Source: Nitrospirota bacterium (GTDB lineage Bacteria; Nitrospirota; Nitrospiria; Nitrospirales; Nitrospiraceae). Taken from it: a stretch of DNA of 64,000 nt. The notes beneath the pieces were generated by a model that was not told the DNA's origin, did no database searches, and saw only the letters and a list, made by a program, of their open reading frames with translations. Position numbers and translations under genes: made by a program. Positions 50,129-59,081 of the stretch are shown here, piece after piece. The stretch is from positions 1 to 64,000 of the forward strand of contig JAUSMA010000016.1 in the NCBI GenBank assembly GCA_030645475.1. Direction: 5' to 3'. Position 1 is the first letter of the stretch. Each line of letters starts with the position of its first letter.

Positions 50129-50830
50129 TCAATGTCCGCTGCCGGTCCTTGCAAAATATTCCCGCAGTCTGTTCATGAGTTTAGTCAGTGCCTGTCGGCG
50201 TGCTGCGGTGATCCCATCACGATCATCCACGCGTGCGGCGGGTCCGACGATCTTCGACGATCCCTGCGCTTCTTCCTGCGCCAGCTTGGTTTCTCCACGG
50301 ACATCCCAGAAGGCCGCTCGCACGAGACAGAGGGCATCGCTGTGGGTGCCGTCGGCGAAATAGGCCCCGAGGATCGTCCAGTAGAGCAGGGCCCCCTTGT
50401 AGTTGTTATAGCGATCGACGGTCGCGGCGCCATCCACGATGAGCAGGAGGTCTATGCCCTGTCGTATAGCGGATTCGCGTAACTGTACCAGTTGATTCCC
50501 CTTGATCGACGCGATGTGGATGAAGGAGGCGCCGCTGATGAGGTGGTCTCGTTGCAATTCGTTGGTCCAGGCCAGCAGGGATTCCCGATCGGCATCGGTC
50601 CACTCGAACTCATGGTGAAGGAATCCCGTTGGCATGACATAAAGCCCCAATTTTGGAGGGCCTTGTCTGGTCGGGGAGCTTACCGCCGATGTTGATGGCT
50701 GAGCACCGACAAAGCGAGTCTCTTCATCTTGCAGCGTGAGTTTGAGTGAGTCCAGATGCAGGCCCTGACTGCTCGCACAGCCAGTGAGGAGCAACGAAAG
50801 GGCCAGCGCGATGTATGATGGAACATTCAT
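50129..50830 (-). CDS. Predicted lipoprotein of unknown function
   Basis: A 233-residue protein from ATG 50830, with a lipoprotein signal ([15 protein letters not shown], lipobox LTGC). The mature part has [20 protein letters not shown] and a Rossmann-like stretch [17 protein letters not shown]. The upstream part of the longer ORF is discarded because it would overlap the dehydrogenase gene. The ATG overlaps the stop of the dehydrogenase gene by 4 bp, so the two are coupled. No known family is recognised. Confidence 0.7.
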   Translation of the reverse strand: MNVPSYIALALSLLLTGCASSQGLHLDSLKLTLQDEETRFVGAQPSTSAVSSPTRQGPPKLGLYVMPTGFLHHEFEWTDADRESLLAWTNELQRDHLISGASFIHIASIKGNQLVQLRESAIRQGIDLLLIVDGAATVDRYNNYKGALLYWTILGAYFADGTHSDALCLVRAAFWDVRGETKLAQEEAQGSSKIVGPAARVDDRDGITAARRQALTKLMNRLREYFARTGSGH

Positions 50831-51756
50831 GTCGGCGTCATATTCCCGTGGACGTTGGAGAGGTTTTCCAGTGCGATGATGAGCGCGTGGGTTCCGCTCC
50901 TGCCATGCCCGAGCTGTTGGACGGTCCGGTAGAGCTGATGTACCAAGGTGAGACCTGGCAGGGCAAGTCCCATCCGTTTCGATTCCTCCAGCGCGAGGCC
51001 CATATCTTTGACGAAATGTTCCACGAAAAATCCCGGGTCGAAGTTGCGTTGCAGAATACGAGGCGCGAGATGATCCAGCGTCCAACAGGCGGCGGCTCCG
51101 CCACGGATGGAGTCCAGCATCTTGTTCAGATCGAGCCCCGCCTGGTGGCCATAGAGCAGACTCTCGCAGACACCGATCATTGTGCCGGCGATCACGATCT
51201 GGTTACAGAGCTTTGCCTGTTGCCCGGTGCCGGGCCCTCCCTGATGTACGATCTTTTTCCCTAATAGCTCGAAGAGCGGCATCACGGCTTGCACGGTTTC
51301 GCTGCCGCCTCCGACCATGATCGAGAGGGTGGCGTTGCGCGCGCCCACATCGCCACCGGATACAGGAGCATCAATCGCTGAGAGCCCCTTGGCCGTTGCA
51401 CGTTCGGCGATCTCGCGGCTGAGGGCCGGGTCCGTCGTCGTCATATCGACGAGCACCGTGCCTGGTTGTGCGCCGGCGAGGATTCCATCTTCGCCGAAAT
51501 AGACGGTCCGCACGTCCTGGGGAAAACCCACCATCGTGAACAGCAGATCCGATTCAGCGGCGACTGCGCTTGGATTCCCGGCCCACGTTGCGCCGAGGTC
51601 CAGCAGCGCTGTGGCTTTGGATTTTGTGCGGCTGTGGAGGGTGACAGGATATCCCGCTCGGAGTAGATGACCACACATCGACGATCCCATCACGCCTGTG
51701 CCGATCCATCCGATTCTGGTTTGTGCCGGGGTGGCCCTCTGTAAAGTTCTCATCAT
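50827..51756 (-). CDS. Beta-hydroxyacid dehydrogenase family protein
   Basis: A 309-residue NAD(P)-dependent enzyme. The N-terminal Rossmann motif is [22 protein letters not shown]. Further blocks are [17 protein letters not shown], the substrate-binding [22 protein letters not shown] and the catalytic-lysine helix [15 protein letters not shown], with the C-terminal [15 protein letters not shown]. This is the pattern of 3-hydroxyisobutyrate, tartronate-semialdehyde and glyoxylate/succinate-semialdehyde reductases; which substrate is used cannot be decided here. It overlaps both neighbours by 4 bp and lies in an operon with them. Confidence 0.85.
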   Translation of the reverse strand: MMRTLQRATPAQTRIGWIGTGVMGSSMCGHLLRAGYPVTLHSRTKSKATALLDLGATWAGNPSAVAAESDLLFTMVGFPQDVRTVYFGEDGILAGAQPGTVLVDMTTTDPALSREIAERATAKGLSAIDAPVSGGDVGARNATLSIMVGGGSETVQAVMPLFELLGKKIVHQGGPGTGQQAKLCNQIVIAGTMIGVCESLLYGHQAGLDLNKMLDSIRGGAAACWTLDHLAPRILQRNFDPGFFVEHFVKDMGLALEESKRMGLALPGLTLVHQLYRTVQQLGHGRSGTHALIIALENLSNVHGNMTPT

Positions 51757-52244
51757 TGGGGCCTTGCCTCATCGAGTAGCGGAGTGATGCGGTCGGCCAC
51801 CGCCTGAATCACACCCTCTCGTTCTCCTGCCACCGTGACTCCCTGGAAACTGAGATAGTAGCCGCCGTGGCTTGGCGCTTGGACTGTCGCCTGAAGTTCG
51901 ATGCGTGCGCCGTCTTCCACGTCGGGATCTTTGACCGTCGGGAGACCGCAGCGGCCAAACGACGCCACATTGATCGAGGCCGTCTCGTCTTCTAAATAGA
52001 AAAGGTAGGCGCCGTAACAGGTGGTGCCAGCCGGCAGCGTATAGGGATCGAGGGGCTGCACGTTTCGAACGGTGCCTTGTAGGATCACCTGTCGAAGGTG
52101 AAAACGGCTGGGTTCCTCCAGGATCTCGCGAATCGTGATGGGGTCAGCGGCGTGAGTAGCGGATGGCAGCGCAGTCCAGCTCAACCAGAGGGCGATGAAG
52201 ACCAAAACCGCTCGCATGTGTGTGTCGAACCATTCGATGGTCAT
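51753..52244 (-). CDS. Secreted OB-fold-like protein
   Basis: A 163-residue protein with an N-terminal signal ([21 protein letters not shown]) and a mature part beginning [20 protein letters not shown], then [11 protein letters not shown], the opening of a bacterial OB-fold (the DNA/ligand-binding pattern seen in YdeI- and NirD-type proteins). Its ATG at 52244 has a TAGAAT box 9 nt upstream and no Shine-Dalgarno; an internal ATG at 52217 would also keep the signal peptide. It overlaps the dehydrogenase gene by 4 bp. The function is unknown. Confidence 0.65.
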   Translation of the reverse strand: MTIEWFDTHMRAVLVFIALWLSWTALPSATHAADPITIREILEEPSRFHLRQVILQGTVRNVQPLDPYTLPAGTTCYGAYLFYLEDETASINVASFGRCGLPTVKDPDVEDGARIELQATVQAPSHGGYYLSFQGVTVAGEREGVIQAVADRITPLLDEARPQ

Positions 52245-52328
52245 AGGCCGTGCATTCTACCATTCTTGCACTCGCGGTTCGCACTGTTGCGGAAGGACAA
52301 TCTCTTTCGTAGTTGGGATACAAGTCGG

Positions 52329-52334
52329 TATAAT
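52329..52334 (+). promoter_or_regulatory. Putative sigma-70 -10 box of the M20 peptidase gene
   Basis: TATAAT followed by CCGCGG lies 27 nt before the start codon, and an AGGAGG Shine-Dalgarno stands between. The -35 region is weak (TTTCGT about 18 bp upstream). Confidence 0.5.
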
Positions 52335-52361
52335 CCGCGGCATCTTTCAGGAGGACGAATC

Positions 52362-53732
52362 ATGAGTATAAACGACCGACATCTCGCGGCCTATATCACG
52401 GAGACCCGCCCAGGGTTTGAAGATCTGCTTGGCCAGATGGTGGAGATTCCTTCGATCAGTATGGATCCGGCGAAAGCCCCCGACATCCGGCGCATGGCGG
52501 AATTTGCGAGGCAGGTGCTGACGGGCCTGGGGGCTGAGGCCCAGATTGTGGAGACCGGCGGTTATCCGATCCTGTCGGGAGGATGGATGACCGGCGCCCA
52601 GCATCCGACGGTCACCATCTATAACCATATGGATGTGCAGCCGGCCCAGGAGCCGGAATGGAAGCAAGCGCCCTTTGCGTTCAAGAACGAGAACGGCCTG
52701 TATCACGGCCGTGGCGCGACGGACGACAAGGGGCCAGCGCTCGCAGCCCTGTTCGGCGCACGGTACGCGATTGAGCAGGGAGTGCCGATCAATATTCGAT
52801 TTCTTTGGGAGCTGGAAGAGGAAATCGGCAGTCCCCATTTCGCAGCGGGGATGAAGAACCGCGCGGCAATTCCTCGGCCGGACTCCGTCGTCGTGTCGGA
52901 CACCATTTGGCTGGCCAAAGGAAAGCCCGCCATGCCCTATGGCCTGCGCGGCCTCTTGGGCGCTCGCCTCACGCTACGGACGGGAACGAAAGACGCCCAT
53001 TCCGGTGTAACGGGAGGTGCGGCGCGTAATCCGCTCACGGAACTGATGGAAGTGGCCCATGCCTGCGTCGATGCCAAGAGCGGCAAGGTGAAGATTCCAG
53101 GTTTCTATAACGATGTGATTGAGCCGACCAAAGCGGAGATCAAGAGTTTCCTCGCATCAGGTTTTCAGGTGAAGAGCTTCAAGCAGGCCTACGGATTTCA
53201 GACGTTACGTACAGACGATCCCGCCGAGATCATGCGACGCATTTGGGCCGCGCCGACGTTCGAGGTGCATGGATTGACCGGCGGCTATCACGGGCCGGGA
53301 GTGAAGACGATCGTGCCGGGCCATGGTGAACTCAAAGTCAGCATGCGGCTGGTGCCGAATCAAACTCCGGAAAAGGCCTTTGCTCTGCTGAAGCGCCACG
53401 TGGCCAAGATCAATCCGAACGTGAAGGTCGAGCGGGAGGGCATGCTGCACCCGTTCAAGGGCAGCTTCGACGGGCCCTATGTCGATTGTGTGAAGCGGGC
53501 GGCGAAAGCTGGGTTCGGCAAAGAACCGGCTTTTATACGCGAAGGCGGATCGATCGGCGCCGTGGTGACGATGCAGAAGGCCTGGAAGGTGCCGATCCTG
53601 TTTATGGGCTTGAGCCTGCCCGAGCACGGCTACCATGCGCCGAACGAATACTTCGACTGGGGCCAAGCCTCCAGCGGGATGAAGGCCTTCGCGCATTATT
53701 TTGACGAGCTGGCGAAGATGGGAAAGGGATAG
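52362..53732 (+). CDS. M20-family metallopeptidase
   Basis: A 456-residue peptidase from ATG 52362, preceded by CAGGAGGACG. Metal-binding and catalytic blocks of the M20 family are visible: YNHMDVQPAQEPEWKQAPF (first His and Asp), HGRGATDDKGPALAAL, WELEEEIGSPHF (catalytic Glu pair), and the C-terminal His region SLPEHGYHAPNEYFDW. A lid domain is inserted at about 180-300. Family members are dipeptidases, carboxypeptidases or acylases; the exact substrate is unknown. The longer ORF from 52098 is not used because it has no site and overlaps the divergent promoter region. Confidence 0.88.
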   Translation: MSINDRHLAAYITETRPGFEDLLGQMVEIPSISMDPAKAPDIRRMAEFARQVLTGLGAEAQIVETGGYPILSGGWMTGAQHPTVTIYNHMDVQPAQEPEWKQAPFAFKNENGLYHGRGATDDKGPALAALFGARYAIEQGVPINIRFLWELEEEIGSPHFAAGMKNRAAIPRPDSVVVSDTIWLAKGKPAMPYGLRGLLGARLTLRTGTKDAHSGVTGGAARNPLTELMEVAHACVDAKSGKVKIPGFYNDVIEPTKAEIKSFLASGFQVKSFKQAYGFQTLRTDDPAEIMRRIWAAPTFEVHGLTGGYHGPGVKTIVPGHGELKVSMRLVPNQTPEKAFALLKRHVAKINPNVKVEREGMLHPFKGSFDGPYVDCVKRAAKAGFGKEPAFIREGGSIGAVVTMQKAWKVPILFMGLSLPEHGYHAPNEYFDWGQASSGMKAFAHYFDELAKMGKG

Positions 53733-54145
53733 GGCAACCTGGTCGTCCTCCTGCTCGCGGAACGCGCACGATAGGAATGTGCTCGTTCGACGCGCGCAAT
53801 CGAGGATCGACCAGGCTGCCCTTGAAAACGAAGTAGTGAGGGATCGCTTGCGCAGAAGAGGGGATGGAGACTGATGATCTTCTGTGCTCGCGCAACGCGC
53901 GGTCGCGGACTCCCCTCGTTGGCCGCGCGCAGTAAAGGGCAGCCTTGGCCACTCCTCCTAGGGTGGGTGAATGGAGTGAGGATGTGGACCTGGGCTGAGG
54001 GTCTCCTGTGCTTGTGCAACGCGCGGCCTCAGAAGGATAGGAGGGGAGCAGCCAGACCATCCTTCTTGCTCGCTGAGGCCCCACGATGAAGCAGTGGTCC
54101 CTCAATGCGCGCAGTGAAGGCCAGTCTGGCTGCTCCCCTTAGGGC
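53733..54145. repeat. Cluster of three R3 palindromic repeats
   Basis: Copies at about 53733-53824, 53868-53960 and 53995-54145 share the core CTCGCGCAACGCGCGG (variants) and the closing CGCGCAGT. The outer arms differ but stay complementary: CCTGGTCG/CGACCAGG in the first, AGGGGAGCAGCCAGAC/GTCTGGCTGCTCCCCT in the third. The 716-bp gap 53733-54448 contains no supported gene. Confidence 0.75.
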
Positions 54146-54448
54146 AAAGTCGGGAAAGACAGAAGGCCCTCGCCAGGGCTAATGGCACGTCTCGGCGTCC
54201 CAGTAGGTAGGCGGGTGGAAAAGCCGTTTGCAGGGGAGACCAATCAGGTTGCCCACACTTGGGAGAACGCGTGTACGTTGTTGCTGGAGGCGACCACAAC
54301 TGTTTGGCAGGTGCCCAGCTTTCCCCTCCCAGGTCGCATCATGGCTTCCCCTTCTCCTGCTCTGATCCTAGTGATTGAAGTGGACTGTCGAAGCTTGTAA
54401 AGGAATTGATAACTACAACTGTGTCCGAACGTTGCTGGGGTAAAGGCG

Positions 54449-55165
54449 ATGACAATACGAGAGATAGAAAATGTTATCAGGATCGCCTTTGGTTTTGGAG
54501 ACCTCCGAGCGCCTTACTGGTTTATCGGTTTAGAGCCAGGGTTGAGCAGGACCGAACCCAAGAAGCGCAAGAAGATCATAGCGAACAGAATTTCTGCGTG
54601 GCAGGGACATGAAATTGACGACCTTTATGAATATCATTCTAGAATCAACGTTAATCAATGGTTTGGCCCAGAGGCCAAACTGCAAAGAACATGGGCAAAG
54701 CTGATCCGAATGTTATTAGTGCTAAATGGGAAACCAGCCGACGTGGAATCGATCAGGAAATTTCAAAGCGATGAGTGGGGCAGGACAAAGAGTAAGACAT
54801 GCCTTTTGGAATTGTTCCCTCTGCCTTGCCCATCCACCAAGGAAGAGGCCTGGAAAGCCTGTTATCCATTTGAACGCCATGATTATGAAATACGATGTAG
54901 GAAATTAAGAGTGCCTCGTTTGAAAGAATTGATACGAGAATACCGACCCAAAGCCGTAATATTCTATGGGATGATGAGGAGGAGAATGGAGGATTGGAAG
55001 CTAATCTCTGATGCTGGCTTCGACAATTCACGAGACGGATTTTTCATTGAGGGCAAGCAAGGAACCCTTTTCGTAGTGATACAGCACCCTGCTTCTTACG
55101 GGCCAACTAACGAGTACTTTGAGAAGATCGCAATAAAGATTCATCGACAGCTTAGAAAGGCCTGA
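54449..55165 (+). CDS. AT-rich orphan protein with UDG-like features
   Basis: A 238-residue soluble protein. PYWFIGLEPGLSRTEPKKR near the N-terminus resembles the GLxPG loop of the uracil-DNA-glycosylase superfamily, AVIFYGMMRRR resembles its middle strand, and VIQHPASYGPTNEYFEKIA resembles the HPSP loop. This is fold-level similarity only, so DNA glycosylase activity is not claimed. Lys and Arg are abundant (KKRKKIIANR). The gene is AT-rich compared with its neighbours and follows the R3 repeat cluster, which suggests acquisition. The start has AAAGG very close to the ATG. Confidence 0.5.
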   Translation: MTIREIENVIRIAFGFGDLRAPYWFIGLEPGLSRTEPKKRKKIIANRISAWQGHEIDDLYEYHSRINVNQWFGPEAKLQRTWAKLIRMLLVLNGKPADVESIRKFQSDEWGRTKSKTCLLELFPLPCPSTKEEAWKACYPFERHDYEIRCRKLRVPRLKELIREYRPKAVIFYGMMRRRMEDWKLISDAGFDNSRDGFFIEGKQGTLFVVIQHPASYGPTNEYFEKIAIKIHRQLRKA

Positions 55166-55201
55166 TCAAGCTTTGAGTAGGAACCTACCCATGGCTAAAC
55201 G

Positions 55202-55897
55202 CTATGCGCAGTCAAACAGCCAGGGACCGCGTCTGTCTGGTAGTGCGAGTGCTGCGTTGAGGTGATCAAGAAACTCCCGGCGGGAAATTTCCTCTGCGCC
55301 GAGCGCGATTACATGGGGTGAGGATTGCTGGCAGTCCATGAGGCTGAATCCCCAGGCATGCAGTTGGAGGATGAGTGAGACCAGCGCCACTTTCGATGCA
55401 TCGGAGGTTCGTGTGAACATCGACTCTGCGAAAAACGCTCCACCGATCGCGACGCCATAGACCCCGCCGACCAGGTGTCCTTCCTGCCAGGCTTCCACAG
55501 AATGGGCGTAGCCGAGTTCGTGTAGGCGCGTGTAAGCGTCGAGCATGTCCGCTGTGATCCATGTGCCCCCGTCAGGATATTGCGGTCTCGGTCCTGCACA
55601 GTGAGTCATCACCTCGCGAAAGCAGGTATCGAATGTGACGCGGAAGATGTCGGGGCGGAGACTTTTCTTGAGGCTGCGCGAGATGTGGAGCTTGGGGGGA
55701 AAGAGGACGGTCCTGGGATCGGGCGACCACCACAAGATCGGCTGATCGTCGTCGTACCAGGGAAAGATGCCGTGACGGTAGGCTTCGAGCAACCGTTCCG
55801 GCCGCAGGTCGCCTCCGACAGCGAGCAGTCCTTCTGGCGTTGCTGAATCAACGGGCGGAAAGCGCAGATCGGATGGGTTTGCGCTGAGCCTGAACAT
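55202..55897 (-). CDS. aat: Leucyl/phenylalanyl-tRNA-protein transferase
   Basis: Adds Leu or Phe from charged tRNA to N-terminal Arg/Lys of proteins, creating an N-degron for ClpAP. The 231-residue protein begins with LRFPPVDSATPEGLLAVGGD and contains GIFPWYDDDQPILWWSPDPRTVL, SRSLKKSLR and the C-terminal LMDCQQSSPHVIALGAEEI, which are the conserved blocks of Aat. The ATG has no strong Shine-Dalgarno. No clpA or clpS gene is in the window. Confidence 0.92.
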   Translation of the reverse strand: MFRLSANPSDLRFPPVDSATPEGLLAVGGDLRPERLLEAYRHGIFPWYDDDQPILWWSPDPRTVLFPPKLHISRSLKKSLRPDIFRVTFDTCFREVMTHCAGPRPQYPDGGTWITADMLDAYTRLHELGYAHSVEAWQEGHLVGGVYGVAIGGAFFAESMFTRTSDASKVALVSLILQLHAWGFSLMDCQQSSPHVIALGAEEISRREFLDHLNAALALPDRRGPWLFDCA

Positions 55898-55941
55898 GAC
55901 ACACCAGTTATGCGACGCGACGGTAAAAGGCTACGGTCTTA

Positions 55942-56066
55942 CAGGATGCTGAAAAAGTCCGCCAGCGGCGTTCTCGCCTCAAAAGCATCCTCAACGTAGC
56001 CAGAGGCTACGCCGCCGGTGCTTCCATCGGTTGCGGCCTTGCTGGACGGCCTTTTTGAGCATCCTG
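55942..56066. repeat. R1 palindromic repeat
   Basis: CAGGATGCTGAAAAAGTCCG ... CGGCCTTTTTGAGCATCCTG with the inner hairpin CGTAGCC/GGCTACG. Sequence similarity with the copy at 12741 continues for about 55 bp past the right end. It lies upstream of aat, in the gap before the next gene. Confidence 0.9.
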
Positions 56067-56139
56067 TGGTTGCTCAGACTACTGCGCCACTCGGAGTATT
56101 TCAGCCGTGTTGTTCGCATGCCCGTTATGGGCGAGACCT

Positions 56140-57855
56140 TCAGCCTTTTTTGTCTTCTGCCTGAGCCAGGATCGGCTGGAAGATGGGATCTGCGTCTAGG
56201 ACCGCTTTCAAGGACTCCGCTCCGATGAAGAAATTCCAGATGTCTGGATTCTGCCCTGGAATTTCGGCAAACCATTTCTTGGCTTCCGTCAGCCGCTCCA
56301 AGAGCGCCCGATTGTCCCGGTCCGGGGTGAACAGCAAGCTGTAAGCCTTGGTGTATTCAGCCATGAATTTATCGAGCGGAAGGTCGGCGGTTGCGAGCGC
56401 TGCGTCGGCGTCCTGATAGGCGGTCCGAATATCCGAGTCGTCGAAGATGCGGTTCCAGGCTACTTTGTTGATGCGGGACCAGGCCAGTTGGAGCAGGGCT
56501 TCGGCTCTGCCGGCTCGTCGCTCGGGCGGAATGGCTTTCACCAGGGATTGATGGGTTTCGATCGAGGCTTCTTGGTCGAGATTCCAGCGCAGGGCCACGC
56601 CTAACCGGAACAGGTTATCGAGTTGTTCCGGATGGACATCCGCCAGGGTCCTCATGGCCGAGAGCATGCGGTAGAGATAGTCGGCAGTCGTCGGTTTGTC
56701 GAACCCGCCCATCTCCATCCCCAGCGAGAGGTCTATGCGCACAGCCTGGGCGTAGATGTTCCAGAAATGTTCATTGACCACCAAGGCTAGCGCCGGATCC
56801 TTCACCATGAGTTTGTGAAAGGGGATGGCCTCGCGCAGGATCACGGCATAGAGGTGCCGGCTCAGCACCATGAGGGCTTCGGTGTGGTTCGGGTCGATGA
56901 TCAGCACACGATTCAACATGGCGACGCGGTCGCGCAGTTCAGGAAAGGTCGCGGCGCGAGCCGCTGCGGCGGTCAAGAGACCGGGAAGATCCGTCGGCCC
57001 CCACCAGACTTGCGAGTCCGGAAGGGCGCGGCTCGTTTCGGTGAGGAACGGAATTTTTTCCCGGATGCCGCTCCCGGCGATGGCGCCGCTGGTTACGGGA
57101 AGGTTCACGACCGCCATGTCGCCTGCGAAGCCATGTTTCTTCAGGCCGGAGAGGACGACCCATTGGAGCGTGATGTCTTTCAGCCCGCGTCTGGTCCGCT
57201 TGATCGTATTCGTCCATTTGACCGAACCGGCTGCGTAGGTCAACGGAGCGGTCAGAGGATCCTGATAGCTGATGGCTAACTTAACCAAGGTGGTCGGCAC
57301 CGCCACGACCGGGCCATTCAGCCGAAGGCGGAACGAGGCCGATGGGATTGGTGTACTGCCGACAATGCGAGTATGGAACCCGGTTCCCGGAGGCGTCAGG
57401 CCCAGTGAGTCGGTCACGAAGGCCGAGGCAGGGTAGCGGTTGAGCTCTTCACTGAAAAATGTCAGGTCGCCATTACTGGGCCACAAGACCTCCATGCCTA
57501 CATCGCTTCGGACCAAGGTGGGCGCATGGGCGGTTTTCAGACCTTGCCAGCAGGAGTCGTAGAGGGGGTCGGAGTCAGCCGGATAGGTCTTGATGCCCTT
57601 GGGAGACGCGGTCACGAGGGGATACTGACAGGCGAAGTCCAGTTGGCCCACGACGACGGTATTGCCCGCGCCCATGGCTTCGGCGTAACGCTGAGCCGTC
57701 GTTTCAGCAGCAGTGGCAGCCTGCTTCGATTTTTTCGCAGTTGCAGCGGATGCCGATGGGGTCTCGATCATGCTCATGGCCGTGACGATCGACAGGGTTC
57801 CAGCAAGAAACAGGATCGCGAACCGGCGACGTTGGAGAATCTGCAGGCGCATCAT
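56140..57855 (-). CDS. Large secreted protein of unknown function, possible TPR-like helices
   Basis: A 571-residue protein with a signal sequence (RRFAILFLAGTLSIVTAMSM) and an Ala/Lys-rich linker. The N-terminal ~250 residues are mixed alpha/beta, the C-terminal ~300 mainly helical with repeat-like segments (NRVLIIDPNHTEALMVLSRH, RLGVALRWNLDQEASIETHQ), which could be TPR-type solenoids. GGGGGAG lies 9 nt upstream of ATG 57855. I recognise no named family. A gap with an R1 repeat separates it from aat. Confidence 0.65.
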   Translation of the reverse strand: MMRLQILQRRRFAILFLAGTLSIVTAMSMIETPSASAATAKKSKQAATAAETTAQRYAEAMGAGNTVVVGQLDFACQYPLVTASPKGIKTYPADSDPLYDSCWQGLKTAHAPTLVRSDVGMEVLWPSNGDLTFFSEELNRYPASAFVTDSLGLTPPGTGFHTRIVGSTPIPSASFRLRLNGPVVAVPTTLVKLAISYQDPLTAPLTYAAGSVKWTNTIKRTRRGLKDITLQWVVLSGLKKHGFAGDMAVVNLPVTSGAIAGSGIREKIPFLTETSRALPDSQVWWGPTDLPGLLTAAAARAATFPELRDRVAMLNRVLIIDPNHTEALMVLSRHLYAVILREAIPFHKLMVKDPALALVVNEHFWNIYAQAVRIDLSLGMEMGGFDKPTTADYLYRMLSAMRTLADVHPEQLDNLFRLGVALRWNLDQEASIETHQSLVKAIPPERRAGRAEALLQLAWSRINKVAWNRIFDDSDIRTAYQDADAALATADLPLDKFMAEYTKAYSLLFTPDRDNRALLERLTEAKKWFAEIPGQNPDIWNFFIGAESLKAVLDADPIFQPILAQAEDKKG

Positions 57856-57979
57856 GTCGTACGCTCCCCCTAGGATAAAGGTCGAGAAGAAGTCGGTACT
57901 GTACCATGCAGCTGGAAGGATCTGAAAGGGGCCAGGGAGGCCGATTCACCGTTGGCAGGCTGTTAAAAAGTCGTTGTTC

Positions 57980-58285
57980 TTACTGTGCCTTGGCGGCGTC
58001 GAGGATCGCCCGGCGCATGCTCACACGGTCGCTGGACTTTAACGGCGGGACCGGGCGATGTCGGCAGAGTGTGACGGTTTGCCGAAGCGAGGCGATGAAG
58101 ACTTCGCAGTTCGGACAGGCGCCCAGATGTTTGCGTATTTCCCGGCAAATGTCGGACGGGAGTTCGTCGTCGATAAAGGCGGATAACTGCCGGAGAAGAT
58201 CCACGCAATGGCCTTGGCCTGGCGTATGGCGGTGAGACGATGGCTTGGATCGTTTTTTTTGCGCCGCTGTTTTTTTCTTAGTCAT
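57980..58285 (-). CDS. Anti-sigma factor with zinc-binding ZAS-type motif
   Basis: A 101-residue soluble protein. A Lys-rich N-terminus is followed by the ZAS signature ICREIRKHLGACPNCEVFIA (C-x6-HLGAC-PN-C), which binds zinc in anti-sigma factors of the RskA/ChrR type. It overlaps the sigma-factor gene by 4 bp (ATGA), so the pair is coupled. There is no membrane helix, so it is a cytoplasmic anti-sigma factor, perhaps redox- or metal-sensing. Confidence 0.8.
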   Translation of the reverse strand: MTKKKTAAQKKRSKPSSHRHTPGQGHCVDLLRQLSAFIDDELPSDICREIRKHLGACPNCEVFIASLRQTVTLCRHRPVPPLKSSDRVSMRRAILDAAKAQ

Positions 58286-58902
58286 GAGCCCAAGCCTCCC
58301 GACTTGTGGTCATCGTGGTTGGTGATGCCGCGGGCGCTGAGTTCTCGCCGCACAAATAAGCGGGCCCGGTGTAATCGTGATTTGACGGCTCGTTCGTTCA
58401 AACCCATGATGGATCCCACCTCTTTGGCACTCAGGCCCTCCATATCGCGGAGCACGAGGGCCATCCGATATTTTTTAGGCAATTTGTCGATCGCCTGGTC
58501 GAGGGCCTGCCGGAGCTCTTTGTTCTGCAGCGCTTCTTCCGGACTGAGCCCTTCCATGGGGATCTGAAGGCGAAATTCCCCTTCCGATGTGGGCACGAAA
58601 TCTTCAAGCGACAGCTCGTGCTGGGGCTCCCCTTTACGCTTGCGCCGCATCCGTATGCAGGCCCGTGAGGCGATGGTATAGAGCCAGGTGGAAACCCGTG
58701 CCTCGCCGCGAAAATCTTTGAGTCCCCGGTAGGCATTGAGAAAGGTCTCTTGCACGAGATCCTTGGCCGACTCCGTTTCGCCGCATAACCGGTGTGCATA
58801 TCGATAGATGAGGTCGACATGGTCTCGATAGAGCTTATCAAATCCGTCAGGCTCTTGCGTGGCAGGGTGTTGAAGCGACGTTTTTGGAGCGGGAGTGCGC
58901 AT
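58282..58902 (-). CDS. ECF-type RNA polymerase sigma factor
   Basis: A 206-residue sigma-70-family factor. Region 2 (about 25-95) has YRDHVDLIYRYAHRLCG, DLVQETFLNAYRGL and the STWLYTIASRACI core-binding block; region 4 (about 140-195) has IDKLPKKYRMALVLRDMEGLSAKEVGSIMG, ending with the helix-turn-helix. The N-terminal 22 residues are extra. A TAGACT box with CCGCGCC lies 11 nt before the ATG, without a Shine-Dalgarno. The target promoters are unknown. Confidence 0.9.
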   Translation of the reverse strand: MRTPAPKTSLQHPATQEPDGFDKLYRDHVDLIYRYAHRLCGETESAKDLVQETFLNAYRGLKDFRGEARVSTWLYTIASRACIRMRRKRKGEPQHELSLEDFVPTSEGEFRLQIPMEGLSPEEALQNKELRQALDQAIDKLPKKYRMALVLRDMEGLSAKEVGSIMGLNERAVKSRLHRARLFVRRELSARGITNHDDHKSGGLGS

Positions 58903-58913
58903 GGTTGGCGCGG

Positions 58914-58919
58914 AGTCTA
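58914..58919 (-). promoter_or_regulatory. Putative -10 box of the ECF sigma gene
   Basis: On the minus strand TAGACTCCGCGCC precedes the ATG by a few bases, with the same discriminator as the CARF gene promoter (TATAGTCCGCGCC). It would give a transcript with almost no leader. Confidence 0.4.
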
Positions 58920-59081
58920 GGGGCTTGGCTGAGGCCTGTCAAGCCAACTTGGCAGGATACTGAAAAGGCCGGCAACCGGGAAACGCTGAACGGTGCACAA
59001 AAAATACTCACGTCAGCGCTCATCGCTCAGAGCTCAGCGTTCAGATATTCGGGCAAGGCCGAATGGTACAAAGGCCGAGGG

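Noticed and set aside
52098-52361. N-terminal extension of the M20 peptidase ORF to 52098
   Set aside because: A TATAAT box and AGGAGG site precede ATG 52362, and the extra residues overlap the divergent OB-fold gene.
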